This document shows positions 1 through 7,538 of a stretch of 10,828 bases of DNA, piece by piece. The stretch's first letter is position 1. The number at the start of each line of letters is the position of its first letter. The stretch lies in NCBI GenBank assembly GCA_002412885.1, contig DHVX01000060.1:1428-12255 (forward strand), read 5' to 3'. The translations under genes and the position numbers were made by a program. Below the pieces are notes generated by a model. It saw nothing but the letters and a program-made list of their open reading frames with translations. It had not been told where the DNA came from and searched no databases. This DNA is from Bacteroidales bacterium UBA5197 (GTDB lineage Bacteria > Bacteroidota > Bacteroidia > Bacteroidales > Lentimicrobiaceae).

Positions 1-492
1 TTACTTCACTAAAAAACCCGAAAAACCTATATTTGTTGCAGCTTAAGTGATGCTATGAAAGGGGTTTTCATAATTTTCTTATTGCCAAACAGACCGTTAT
101 CTGTAATAAATACAGCAGAGCATTCCGCTACATCAGGGTTGATGGAAATATGCCTTTTTATTCATAAATGTCCGGTTGATAAATAATATAATATTTAACT
201 GTCTGAAAAACTGAACAATGCATGATCTGAAGGGTTTAATAGTGTCAAAAGCAGATACATGAATATATGTTTGCTTTCTTTTTCTATTTCTCCTCTGAAT
301 CCAGCTCTTCCTGACTCTTCCAAAAATCAGCATCTTCTTTAATGCATTTACTTCTATCGAAACAAAGGATTAGATTATAAATGCAATACCATTTCTGAAC
401 AGGAAGAATGCCTGATCCTGAACCGGAATTTTGTTTGAATAAGATTTCTATTGCCGCATCAAGTGTTCAATCATTAACCAAATCCAAACAAC
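1..492. other. Gene-free left flank
   Basis: No coding region in this stretch can be supported. Open frames on both strands are short, have unconvincing composition and lack recognisable motifs. The only local structure noticed is a 7-bp inverted repeat (TATGAAA at 54-60, TTTCATA at 66-72, with a 5-base loop). It has no U-tract on the + strand and so is not a clear terminator. I could not find a convincing Bacteroidota promoter (TTTG with TAnnTTTG about 19 bases downstream) ahead of the gene at 493. The promoter of that gene must lie here but is not identified. Confidence 0.5.
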
Positions 493-963
493 ATGAAAAA
501 AACAACACAATTCAGTTCCCTTTTTGCTGCTTTTGCAGCCTTTGTATTATTTTTTGCTTCCTGCCAGCCGGCCAAACCCGATATGGAAAAGATCAGGGCT
601 GAAATCCAGGCCCTGGAAGATGCTTATGCAGCTGGTCTGAAAGCCAAGGATGCCGAAGCTGTTCTTGCTTACTATGCCGATGATGCCGTGAGTATGGTCA
701 ACAATGCGCCGGTTGCTTCAGGCCGCGATGCCATTTTGAGTATGATACAAAAGAATATCGCGAACGACACCACCAATACAACAGAATCCTTTGAAGTGGT
801 TGATATTTTTGCTGCGGGCGACCTGGTGGTTGAAACCGGAAAAGCCACCAACACAGACGCATATGGGAATGTTGTAAAAACCGGCAAATACATGTCGCTT
901 TTCGAAAAGCGAAACGGCAAATACGTCTGCATCAGGGACATTTACAACGAAGATCAGAAGTAA
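493..963 (+). CDS. NTF2-like (SnoaL/DUF4440-type) lipoprotein
   Basis: This is a 156-residue exported lipoprotein. The first 24 residues form a lipoprotein signal (MKKTT, a hydrophobic run, then the lipobox FFASC), so Cys24 should be lipidated and the protein tethered in the envelope. The mature part looks like a single cone-shaped NTF2-like domain of the DUF4440/SnoaL kind. It opens with a long helix (about residues 32-60, EIQALEDAYAAGLKAKDAEA), continues with YADDAV, and ends in the typical beta strands GKYMSLFEKRNGKY and VCIRDIYNED. Such domains bind or isomerise small molecules in some families and are catalytically silent in others. No reliable catalytic set can be assigned here. The ATG at 493 is preceded by AACAAC rather than a Shine-Dalgarno, which is normal for Bacteroidota. 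It is followed by a hairpin and appears monocistronic. The fold call is by pattern recognition; the substrate is unknown. Confidence 0.85.
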   Translation: MKKTTQFSSLFAAFAAFVLFFASCQPAKPDMEKIRAEIQALEDAYAAGLKAKDAEAVLAYYADDAVSMVNNAPVASGRDAILSMIQKNIANDTTNTTESFEVVDIFAAGDLVVETGKATNTDAYGNVVKTGKYMSLFEKRNGKYVCIRDIYNEDQK

Positions 964-994
964 AAAGTCTGAAGGCACAATCAAATGGAATGAT

Positions 995-1027
995 TAAGGG
1001 ATATCTGGTTATGCCGGGTATCCCTTA
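995..1027 (+). terminator. Perfect 9-bp inverted repeat downstream of the NTF2 lipoprotein
   Basis: TAAGGGATA (995-1003) is the exact reverse complement of TATCCCTTA (1019-1027), with a 15-base loop. It begins 31 bases after the stop of the lipoprotein gene. An A-rich run and then two T-rich runs follow at about 1030-1062, rather than an immediate U-tract. A transcription terminator is the simplest reading. A protein-binding palindrome ahead of the downstream region is the alternative. Confidence 0.4.
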
Positions 1028-1137
1028 TTGGAATAAAAAAGTCTTGTTCTTTTTATCTTTTTAGATAGACCGAACCCGACAAACAGAGAAGACAAAGGAT
1101 CAGCAATTAAATTCAATAAACTGTTAACGAATAACCA

Positions 1138-1272
1138 ATGAAACCCACCGGGCAGGGTACAGGTATGAGTTTGAGTTACGATATTGTGAAGGCGCATGGC
1201 GGAGATATTCAGGTAAATTCAACTGAAAGGGAAGGAACAACCATTATCTTGTCGCTGCCTCATGGTTATTAA
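1138..1272 (+). pseudogene. Relic of a histidine kinase C-terminus (HATPase G2 box)
   Basis: A 44-codon frame reads KPTGQGTG followed by MSLSYDIVKAHGG and ends GTTIILSLPHGY. In Bacteroidota sensor kinases the end of the HATPase_c domain reads KPTGQGTGLGLSLSYDIVKAHGG, continuing to a GT-x-F/I-x-L-P ending. The match is therefore strong but covers only the last ~40 residues of a kinase. The G2 box has lost two residues (the LG of GLGLS), and a TAA lies two codons before the ATG in the same frame. The ATP lid, N box and phosphoacceptor are all missing upstream. It cannot be a working kinase. It is most likely the tail left by a deletion of a separate sensor kinase. It could conceivably still be translated as a small peptide, but nothing shows this. 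Confidence 0.75.
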
Positions 1273-1280
1273 AGGAGGGT
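1273..1280 (+). promoter_or_regulatory. Strong Shine-Dalgarno (AAGGAGGG)
   Basis: AAGGAGGG lies 4 bases before an ATG at 1285 and directly follows the stop of the kinase relic. Such a good anti-16S match is unusual in Bacteroidota, where most genes lack one, as the neighbours here do. It is placed for the nine-codon ORF at 1285 and is too far (about 30 bases) from the HTCS ATG at 1311 to serve it directly. Confidence 0.5.
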
Positions 1281-1284
1281 TAAG

Positions 1285-1314
1285 ATGGCACATGAAACAT
1301 TCAGGGAAAAATGA
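1285..1314 (+). CDS. Possible nine-codon leader peptide overlapping the HTCS start
   Basis: ATG 1285 reads MAHETFREK and then TGA. The stop overlaps the HTCS start codon as ATGA (1311-1314), the classical arrangement for coupled reinitiation. Together with the Shine-Dalgarno just before it, this gives a ready-made leader peptide through which ribosomes could be delivered to the HTCS start. It could equally be the chance leftover of the decayed gene upstream. There is no homology evidence, and a nine-codon peptide cannot be tested by sequence content alone. Confidence 0.3.
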   Translation: MAHETFREK

Positions 1315-4300
1315 ATAAGCAAAAAATGACAAGCTTCTTCTATTGGGCAGGCACTCTGCTCATTTCCCTTGCTGCCTGCAATCCGGCACCTGAGCCCATC
1401 AGCCCAAATGCATTTTCGCGTACCGAACCCATCAGCCCTCCGGTCGTAATAAAAGCAGGTGAGCCGGAGGTTTATTCATTGGCCAACGTTCCTCCTCCTG
1501 AAACCATAGATTTATCGGACAGACCAGCACCTGTTAAACAAGCGGCCGGATTTTTTGTCACCATGCAGAACTTCAACACCGACCAAGGCCTGGCCTTAAG
1601 CAGTATTCTTTGCAGCTTTAAAGACAAAGCAGGGAATCTGTGGTTTGGAACTTCCGGCAACGGCGTTAGCAAATACGATGGGAAATCTTTTACCAATTAC
1701 AACTCATCGCATGGTTTGCCTCACAATCTTATCAACGCAATCACCGAAGACAGCCGGGGAAACATCTGGTTTAGCACCTATGGCGGAGTAAGTAAATATG
1801 ACGGTGTAGCATTTAAAAACTATACTACAGCAAATGGCCTTCCCGATAATGATGTTCTTCAATCACTTGAAGATAGCCACGGAAATATATGGCTTACCAC
1901 AGCCAGTGGATTGTGCAGGTATTTGCCCGCAATCAGTGATACAGCGGATGTGTTCTTTGTTCAATACAATCAGAAGAATGGATTTACAGGGAATCAGACC
2001 CTGGCTATCATCGAAGACAAAAAAGGCAGCATCTGGGTATCTTCTGATCGCGGTGTTATGAAATATGATCCTTCGGCTGATGCAACGGGAAAGGTTTCAT
2101 TTACCGATTATTCACAATCAATAGGTCTGGATGACATTTTTATTAACTGCATTACGGAGGATCAGGATGGGCTGATCTGGTTTGGAACCAATGATGGCGT
2201 TGTATGTTTTGACCCTGAAAAAGCCGGCTCCCGAAATGCTGCTGCAGTCAAATATACAACAGATGACGGGCTTGTAAGCAATAAAATCACATCCATTTTG
2301 GAAGACCGGGAAGGAATCCTTTGGTTTGGGTCGAAAGCAGGTGTATCGGCATTTAACAAAGGAGATGCTTCTTTCCTTAATTTTACCTCCGAACAGGGTT
2401 TGGTAAACAACAGCATTATCTGCATCACCGAAGATGCTTCGGGTAGTCTTTGGTTTGGCACAACCGGTGGCGGTTTGAGTCGCTACGATGGGCTGAGCAC
2501 GATTGAATATGCTGTAAATCAGGGTCTCAGGGGCAAGGCAGTCTTTTCAATTGCCGAAGATCAAAATGGCGACCTCTGGTTGGGCATGCAGGAAGGCGGA
2601 ATTTCAAAATTTGAATTTGGCAGACAAAAACCCGAAAAAGACTCATTTACCCACTTTTCTGCCGCTCAGGGATTATCAGATCAATATGCTTTGACGATGA
2701 TTTTTGATAAAACCGGGAACTTCTGGTTTGGCTCCGGAAATGGATTAAGCAAACAAGATAAAGAATCTATTGTAACTTACAATTCAAAGCATGGCTTAAT
2801 CAAAAACAGTGTTATAAGTCTTAAAGAAGACAGCAAAGGAAACATCTGGACAGGAACTTACGAAGGAGGATTAAGCAAATTTGATGGAAAATCGTTTACC
2901 AATTACACAACTAATCAGGGTCTTGTAAACAATACCGTCTGGAGTACTCATGAAGACAAAACAGGAGCGATATGGTTTGCAACCCGCGGTGGGCTGGGCA
3001 GGTTTGATGGCGAAAATTTCATCAATTTCACAAAAGAACAGGGACTGCCCGATAACAAATTATCTATCGTAACCGAAGATAAATCAGGAAATCTGTTGAT
3101 CGGAAGCTGGGGTGGAGGAGTTTCCGTGGTGCGAAAGAAATGGGTTGAGAAATTGGCCAAAAAAGAGGTTTCAACCATCACTGAAAATATTTTTGAAAAC
3201 TTCAATACTTCTAACGGCCTTGCAAACGATGTGGTGTATGGCATTCTTGAAGATGCAGATGGCAATATAATCATTGGAACCAGCCTGGGCTTAACAATCC
3301 TCAAAGGTGGTTTAGATTCTGCAGCCAGCCATTTTGCAAAAGGGGGCATTGAAAATTTCAACCAAAAAACAGGCTACCCGATAAAAGATGTCAGCAACAA
3401 TTACAGTATGCTCATCGACAGTCGTGGATTCGTTTGGGCTGGAACCGGCGATAAACTGGTACGTTTTGACTATAAAAAGGTCCGCAGAAATAGCCGGGCT
3501 CCGCGTGTCTTTATCCAGAACATAGGCATAAATCATGAAAACATCAGTTGGCATAGCCTTCAAAGAGCACGAGCTTTTATAAGTGATACCATAGAATCCC
3601 TCAAAAGTATCCCTGCATACGTGCATGACGAATTAAGCGTTTTCGGTAAGCAATTGAGTGAACCTGAACGTGACACTTTGATCAGTAAATTCAGGAAAAT
3701 CCGCTTTGACCAGATCAGTCCATTCCATGCGATTCCGGAAAACCTGGTATTGCCTTACACACACAACGTTATTAGTTTCGATTTTGTGGGCATCGAAACA
3801 GCAAAGCCATTTATGGTTCAGTACCAGTTTATGCTCGAAGGAAGCGATAAGCATTGGAGTCCATTAAGCCATAAGACTACGGCTGAATACAGCAACCTGA
3901 GTCAGGGAACTTACACCTTTAAACTCCGGGCCAAAAGTCCTGATGGTATCTGGAGTGAACCGCTCGCCTATAGTTTCCGGGTGTTAGCACCCTGGTGGTT
4001 TACCTGGTGGGCAATTTCATTGTACATTCTGTTTTTTTTTCTGGGGCTGTTTGCGGTAAGACGCTACGAAATGACCAGAATTCTGCTCCGCAATCAGCTT
4101 AAACTTGAAAAAGTAGAGACAGAAACGCTGCGGAATTTAGACCAGATGAAATCACACTTTTTTGCCAACATTTCGCATGAATTCCGTACTCCGCTCACCC
4201 TTATCCTTGGTCAGATTGAAAGTGTGATGTCGTCCGGCATAGAGATAAGGGAAAAAGGGAAGCTCCAGGTAGCCAACCGCAACGCCAGAAGGTTGCTTAC

Positions 4301-5705
4301 GCTGATCAATGAGTTGCTTGATTTGTCGAAACTCGAGGCTGGCAGCATGGAACTCAAAGCAGCAACGCACAACATTGTCTCTTTCCTGAAAAGTCTTTTC
4401 TTCTCGTTTGAATCGCTTGCTGCCGCTAAAAAGATTGAACTCGGCTTTGAAACGACTTCCAATCAGATCGCGGTTCTTTTTGATCCTGATAAAATGGAAA
4501 AGGTGTTTAACAATCTCCTGTCGAATGCTTTCAAATTTACCCCTGAAAATGGAAAAATTAAGGTTACGATTGCTTTGGAGCAAAACAATAAGGTCGTTAT
4601 CAGTATAAAAGATACAGGCTGTGGGATTCCGGAAGACAGGCTGGAAAATATCTTCGACCGTTTTTTTCAGGTGGATGGATCAAGCACCCGAGAGCATGAA
4701 GGCACAGGAATCGGACTCGCGCTTGCCAAAGAACTTGTCGAACTTCACAAAGGCAAACTGACCGTAAATAGTATTGTGGACGAAGGCTCCGAGTTTATAC
4801 TGACACTGACTGTGGAAAAAAATGGTTCAGATTTTGCCAGCGAACAAACAACTCCGGATATTGGGTCTTTTGAGGAAAAAGTGCCTGTGGATTTCGAAGA
4901 AACTGAAATTCTGGCGGAGGCTGATTACTCCAGTCAACCGAAAACTGAAGGCAGGGAAATCATCCTGATTGTTGAAGATAACGATGATGTGCGATCTTAT
5001 ATCAGGGAGCAACTCGAGGCTGATTACCAGGTAAATGAGGCGCGGCACGGAGAAGAGGGGGTGGTGATGGCTGAGGAACAGATTCCTGATCTCATCATTA
5101 CCGACGTAATGATGCCAAGGATGGACGGTTACCAGTTTTGCAAAGCAATCAGGATCAACGAAAAAACCAGCCATATTCCGATGGTCATGTTAACTGCCAA
5201 AAGCGCACTCGACGATAAAATTACGGGTCTGGAGTCGGGCGTTGACGCCTACCTTACCAAACCTTTCAGCGCAAAGGAGTTGAAGGCAACCATAAAAAAC
5301 CTCCTCCATCTGCGGATTCAGCTCAAAAAGCGGTTCAGTAAATCAATGGTCATCAAGCCATCTGAGGTAAGTATGGTTTCGGCTGATCAGGCCTTTATGG
5401 GAAAAGTGATACAAACCATCGAATCAAATTTCAGCGATGAGCAATTCTCAGTCGATATGCTTGCAGAAAAGGTAAACATGAGTGTTACCCAGCTCAACCG
5501 GAAACTTAATGCATTGATTGATCAGCCGCCGGGACAGTTGATTCGTGCTTTCCGCTTGCAACGTGCTGCAGACTTATTAAAACAAAAAATCGGTTCGGTT
5601 TCCGAAATCAGTTACAAAGTGGGCTTTGCTGACAATGCTTATTTTTCACGCGCATTCAAAAAGCAATTTAGTTGCAGCCCCTCCGAATACGCTGACTCAA
5701 ATTAA
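1311..5705 (+). CDS. Hybrid two-component system sensor/regulator (HTCS) with propeller sensor and AraC output
   Basis: This 1464-residue protein is a one-chain sensor and transcription regulator spanning the inner membrane. Residues 1-23 form an export signal ending in a lipobox (ISLAAC, Cys23), which is unusual for an HTCS. Fourteen Reg_prop propeller repeats (pattern D-x-x-G-x-[IL]-W-[FL]-G-T then G-[VL]-S-[KR]-[YF]-D) begin at about residues 105, 147, 188, 236, 284, 332, 375, 417, 466, 507, 549, 590, 648 and 703, enough for two seven-bladed propellers. A Y_Y_Y domain follows (about 818-890, ending in YTFKLRAKSPDG and WSEP). One membrane helix spans about 895-918. The HisKA domain has HEFRTP with phosphoacceptor His956. 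The HATPase_c domain has the N box around Asn1067/Asn1068, the G1 box DTGCGIP at 1101 and the G2 box GTGIGLAL. The receiver has acidic Asp1223, phosphoacceptor Asp1265 in DVMMPRMDG and Lys1317 in TKPF. An AraC-type DNA-binding domain fills about 1358-1464. All key catalytic residues are present and the length is normal for the family. Its likely targets are the + strand genes beginning at 5947. The ligand is unknown. Confidence 0.95.
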   Translation: MNKQKMTSFFYWAGTLLISLAACNPAPEPISPNAFSRTEPISPPVVIKAGEPEVYSLANVPPPETIDLSDRPAPVKQAAGFFVTMQNFNTDQGLALSSILCSFKDKAGNLWFGTSGNGVSKYDGKSFTNYNSSHGLPHNLINAITEDSRGNIWFSTYGGVSKYDGVAFKNYTTANGLPDNDVLQSLEDSHGNIWLTTASGLCRYLPAISDTADVFFVQYNQKNGFTGNQTLAIIEDKKGSIWVSSDRGVMKYDPSADATGKVSFTDYSQSIGLDDIFINCITEDQDGLIWFGTNDGVVCFDPEKAGSRNAAAVKYTTDDGLVSNKITSILEDREGILWFGSKAGVSAFNKGDASFLNFTSEQGLVNNSIICITEDASGSLWFGTTGGGLSRYDGLSTIEYAVNQGLRGKAVFSIAEDQNGDLWLGMQEGGISKFEFGRQKPEKDSFTHFSAAQGLSDQYALTMIFDKTGNFWFGSGNGLSKQDKESIVTYNSKHGLIKNSVISLKEDSKGNIWTGTYEGGLSKFDGKSFTNYTTNQGLVNNTVWSTHEDKTGAIWFATRGGLGRFDGENFINFTKEQGLPDNKLSIVTEDKSGNLLIGSWGGGVSVVRKKWVEKLAKKEVSTITENIFENFNTSNGLANDVVYGILEDADGNIIIGTSLGLTILKGGLDSAASHFAKGGIENFNQKTGYPIKDVSNNYSMLIDSRGFVWAGTGDKLVRFDYKKVRRNSRAPRVFIQNIGINHENISWHSLQRARAFISDTIESLKSIPAYVHDELSVFGKQLSEPERDTLISKFRKIRFDQISPFHAIPENLVLPYTHNVISFDFVGIETAKPFMVQYQFMLEGSDKHWSPLSHKTTAEYSNLSQGTYTFKLRAKSPDGIWSEPLAYSFRVLAPWWFTWWAISLYILFFFLGLFAVRRYEMTRILLRNQLKLEKVETETLRNLDQMKSHFFANISHEFRTPLTLILGQIESVMSSGIEIREKGKLQVANRNARRLLTLINELLDLSKLEAGSMELKAATHNIVSFLKSLFFSFESLAAAKKIELGFETTSNQIAVLFDPDKMEKVFNNLLSNAFKFTPENGKIKVTIALEQNNKVVISIKDTGCGIPEDRLENIFDRFFQVDGSSTREHEGTGIGLALAKELVELHKGKLTVNSIVDEGSEFILTLTVEKNGSDFASEQTTPDIGSFEEKVPVDFEETEILAEADYSSQPKTEGREIILIVEDNDDVRSYIREQLEADYQVNEARHGEEGVVMAEEQIPDLIITDVMMPRMDGYQFCKAIRINEKTSHIPMVMLTAKSALDDKITGLESGVDAYLTKPFSAKELKATIKNLLHLRIQLKKRFSKSMVIKPSEVSMVSADQAFMGKVIQTIESNFSDEQFSVDMLAEKVNMSVTQLNRKLNALIDQPPGQLIRAFRLQRAADLLKQKIGSVSEISYKVGFADNAYFSRAFKKQFSCSPSEYADSN
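1392..1438 (+). repeat. Short direct repeat encoding EPISP twice in the HTCS linker
   Basis: GAGCCCATCAGCCC (1392-1405) recurs as GAACCCATCAGCCC (1425-1438), 33 bases apart and differing at one base. It encodes EPISP at residues 28-32 and 39-43, in the proline-rich segment between the lipobox cysteine and the propeller. It keeps the reading frame and looks like a small local duplication in a flexible tether. Confidence 0.6.
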
Positions 5706-5737
5706 ACATCTCTTATCCGCGACATTTGCTCCCTCCC

Positions 5738-5944
5738 CTAAAGGCTGATTGATACATTAACCTTCGGGCTGCTTGAGTATTGTGCTGTTTCCCAATCTTT
5801 AATGGAGAAAAGTCCAATACTTTGCAATAAAAGTCCTACCCCTTTCGCCCCTGTCCAAAGTACTTTTACCAGGTTCTTTTTGAGCTGGGGAAGAAGCCGA
5901 AAATCCTTTATCAACAGAGTAGGCAGATCATTAAAACAATTTGG
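5738..5944 (-). other. 68-codon antisense open frame in the spacer after the HTCS
   Basis: The spacer between the HTCS and the next gene (5706-5946) holds no + strand gene. On the - strand one frame stays open for 68 codons from just inside the start region of the 5947 gene to a TAG at 5738-5740. It has a protein-like mix of charged and hydrophobic residues, including NDLPTLLIKDFRLLPQLKKN and later GVGLLLQSIGLF. No ATG occurs in it; a TTG is the only early start. I do not recognise it. It could be a gene relic, part of a dispersed repeat, or chance in a stretch of this length. Confidence 0.2.
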
Positions 5945-5946
5945 TT

Positions 5947-6723
5947 ATGAGAACTATTAAATTACGTTTTGCAAATCTTGTATTTGCACTTGTTTTTATT
6001 GCAGCTTCAACGCTATTCAGCAATGGCGTTCAGGCACAGCAAAGTGAAAAAGGATTCATCCTTTCAATAACAGAATTAACCATTAAGCCGGGCCATGACA
6101 ATCAATTCCGTGAAGGGGTAAAAGCCTGGAAAGCCTGTTATATTGAAAATAAGGGCGAATGGACCTGGAATATGTGGCATAGGAAGAATGGAGAGGGGAA
6201 TGTTTACATTTTAACCTCGAGAATGGCCAACTGGGCTGAAATGGATGAGACCAATGATGACGGTAAAAATTGCCGCAACCTTGTCCGGGATCTGATCAAT
6301 CCGCACATCGAATCATCCAATGATAATTTCGCCAGATTCCAGCCGGAATATAGTAAAGCATATCCGAACCCCGATCCGGTGTTATGGGTAACCTCATGGC
6401 AGGTGAAAGATGGGATGAGATTCAGAGAAATTGTAAAAGAAGTTACAGCTGCCACCGCCAAAGCAGAAGGATCCTCACGTGGCTACTGGTACAGTTATAT
6501 GGGTGGAAGTAAAGATGCTGCTGATTTCTTCGTCGCTACGCCTTTCGCAAACTTTGCCGCTTTGGATGTGGACAGGGAAAATGTCTGGAATATTTACGAA
6601 AAGGCCAACGGAAAGGAAAAAAGAGATCAACTCCAGGCCGAATTCCGCGAATCAATTAAAGAGTCATGGTCATATCTGTTAAAACGCGATGCAGACCTGA
6701 GTCATAATCCACCGGCGAAATAG
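5947..6723 (+). CDS. Exported protein with two dimeric alpha/beta-barrel-like (ABM-like) halves
   Basis: This is a 258-residue secreted or periplasmic protein of unknown function. I place the start at ATG 5947. A TTG two codons earlier (5941) is also open but less likely. Residues 1 to about 31 form a signal peptide with a signal peptidase I site (VQAQQ). The mature protein seems to be an internal duplication. The first half opens with a strand and a KPG motif (ILSITELTIKPGHDNQF), then a helix, then W-x-W-x-M-W, then a strand and MANWAEMD. The second half repeats the order with LWVTSWQVKDGMRFREI, GYWYSYM, FFVATPFANFAALD. This resembles the ferredoxin-like halves of antibiotic-biosynthesis-monooxygenase-type domains, which bind small aromatic or haem-like ligands in some relatives. 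No cofactor residues can be assigned. It is the first gene of the probable unit downstream of the HTCS, 41 bases before the SnoaL-like gene. Confidence 0.8.
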   Translation: MRTIKLRFANLVFALVFIAASTLFSNGVQAQQSEKGFILSITELTIKPGHDNQFREGVKAWKACYIENKGEWTWNMWHRKNGEGNVYILTSRMANWAEMDETNDDGKNCRNLVRDLINPHIESSNDNFARFQPEYSKAYPNPDPVLWVTSWQVKDGMRFREIVKEVTAATAKAEGSSRGYWYSYMGGSKDAADFFVATPFANFAALDVDRENVWNIYEKANGKEKRDQLQAEFRESIKESWSYLLKRDADLSHNPPAK

Positions 6724-6764
6724 TGCACAATGAACTCATCACCAAACAAATAATACAAATCACC

Positions 6765-7538
6765 ATGAAAAGAATCCTATTCCTCGCAACCCTGTTAGGC
6801 TGCACCATGTCGCTTTACGCCCAATCGGTGCCCTCCCCTCTGGCCCACCCGGATCCCAAAGTGGCAGCAAACATCGATATGTACTCCGACGTTTGGCATC
6901 GCATTGTGAATGAAGGGCGGCTCGATCTTTTCAATGCGCAGCATTTCACTGAAAATGTGAGGATGCATGCCGAACCGGAAAACATCGTCGGTATCGAAGC
7001 CATGGCCGCTTATTACAAAAACTTCCTTACGGGCTTCTCCGAGATTCAGTTTTCCATCAACAATGTGTTTGGGGAGGGCGACCAACTGGTGAAGCATTGG
7101 ACATTCAAGGGCAAGCACACAGGAGACTTTTTCGGCATCCCCGCCACGGGGAATCGGGTAAACCTGGATGGAAGCACCATTACCCGTATGAGTAGCGACG
7201 GAAGGATAGCCGAGGAGAGGGATTTCATGGATAACATGGCGCTGCTGTCGCAATTAGGCATTGTTTCGTCACCAGGGAATATCGCTGTTGTTGACGGGCT
7301 GTACAAGTCATTTGCCAAAGGCGATATTCCCAATGCACTGGCAGCAATGGATCCCAATATCATCTGGAACGAGGCCGAGGGTTTTCCTTATGCCGACCGT
7401 AATCCCTACATTGGCCCACAGGCTGTGCTGGAAGGTGTATTTGCCCGCATTGGGGAAGAGTGGGAATACTGGAATCTGACCGATATCCAAATGCATGAGA
7501 TGTCGAACAACCAGGTGCTTTCTACCCTGCGCTATTAA
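6765..7538 (+). CDS. Exported tandem SnoaL-like protein, interrupted by an in-frame TAA
   Basis: The reading frame begins with a signal peptide (MKRILFLATL to SLYAQ-S, signal peptidase I type), so I choose ATG 6765 over the GTG at 6723, which overlaps the previous stop. Residues 40-165 form a complete SnoaL/ester-cyclase-like domain: WHRIVNEGRLDLF, then ENVRMHAEPENIVG, the F-x-G-K-H-T-G-D-F-F-G-I-P-A-T-G-N motif at about 114-130, then GRIAEERDFMD. Residues 172-257 begin a second NTF2-like domain (VVDGLYKSFAKGDIPNALAAMD, then NPYIGPQAVLEGVFARIG). A TAA at codon 258 stops translation in the middle of that domain's beta sheet. The same frame continues with the missing C-terminal strands (see the next entry). 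As it stands the product would carry one whole and one broken domain. Enzymes of the SnoaL superfamily cyclise or hydrate small molecules; which reaction applies here cannot be told. Confidence 0.8.
   Translation: MKRILFLATLLGCTMSLYAQSVPSPLAHPDPKVAANIDMYSDVWHRIVNEGRLDLFNAQHFTENVRMHAEPENIVGIEAMAAYYKNFLTGFSEIQFSINNVFGEGDQLVKHWTFKGKHTGDFFGIPATGNRVNLDGSTITRMSSDGRIAEERDFMDNMALLSQLGIVSSPGNIAVVDGLYKSFAKGDIPNALAAMDPNIIWNEAEGFPYADRNPYIGPQAVLEGVFARIGEEWEYWNLTDIQMHEMSNNQVLSTLRY

Noticed and set aside
27..161. About 44 stop-free codons on the - strand near the left edge, containing VAECSAVFITDNGLFGNKK
   Set aside because: Composition is plausible, but the stretch is short, has an in-frame TGA just upstream and no recognisable family; not enough for a feature.
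133..333. 66-residue open frame on the - strand in the left flank
   Set aside because: Arg/Lys/Phe/Ile-rich composition with no motif, no signal and no partner gene; consistent with chance in A/T-rich non-coding DNA.
3312..3626. Long antisense frames within the HTCS gene
   Set aside because: They are shadows of the strongly supported HTCS frame and show no independent motif.
5941..5946. TTG start two codons upstream of the 5947 ATG
   Set aside because: The ATG gives an equally good signal peptide, and TTG starts are rare here.
6723..6764. GTG start of the SnoaL-like gene overlapping the previous TAG
   Set aside because: It would put 14 polar residues ahead of a perfect signal peptide that begins at ATG 6765.
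7536..7538. TAA as a recoded sense codon for the whole organism
   Set aside because: The other genes in the window end normally at TAA or TAG, including the HTCS, both lipoproteins and the carrier, so stop-codon reassignment is not supported.
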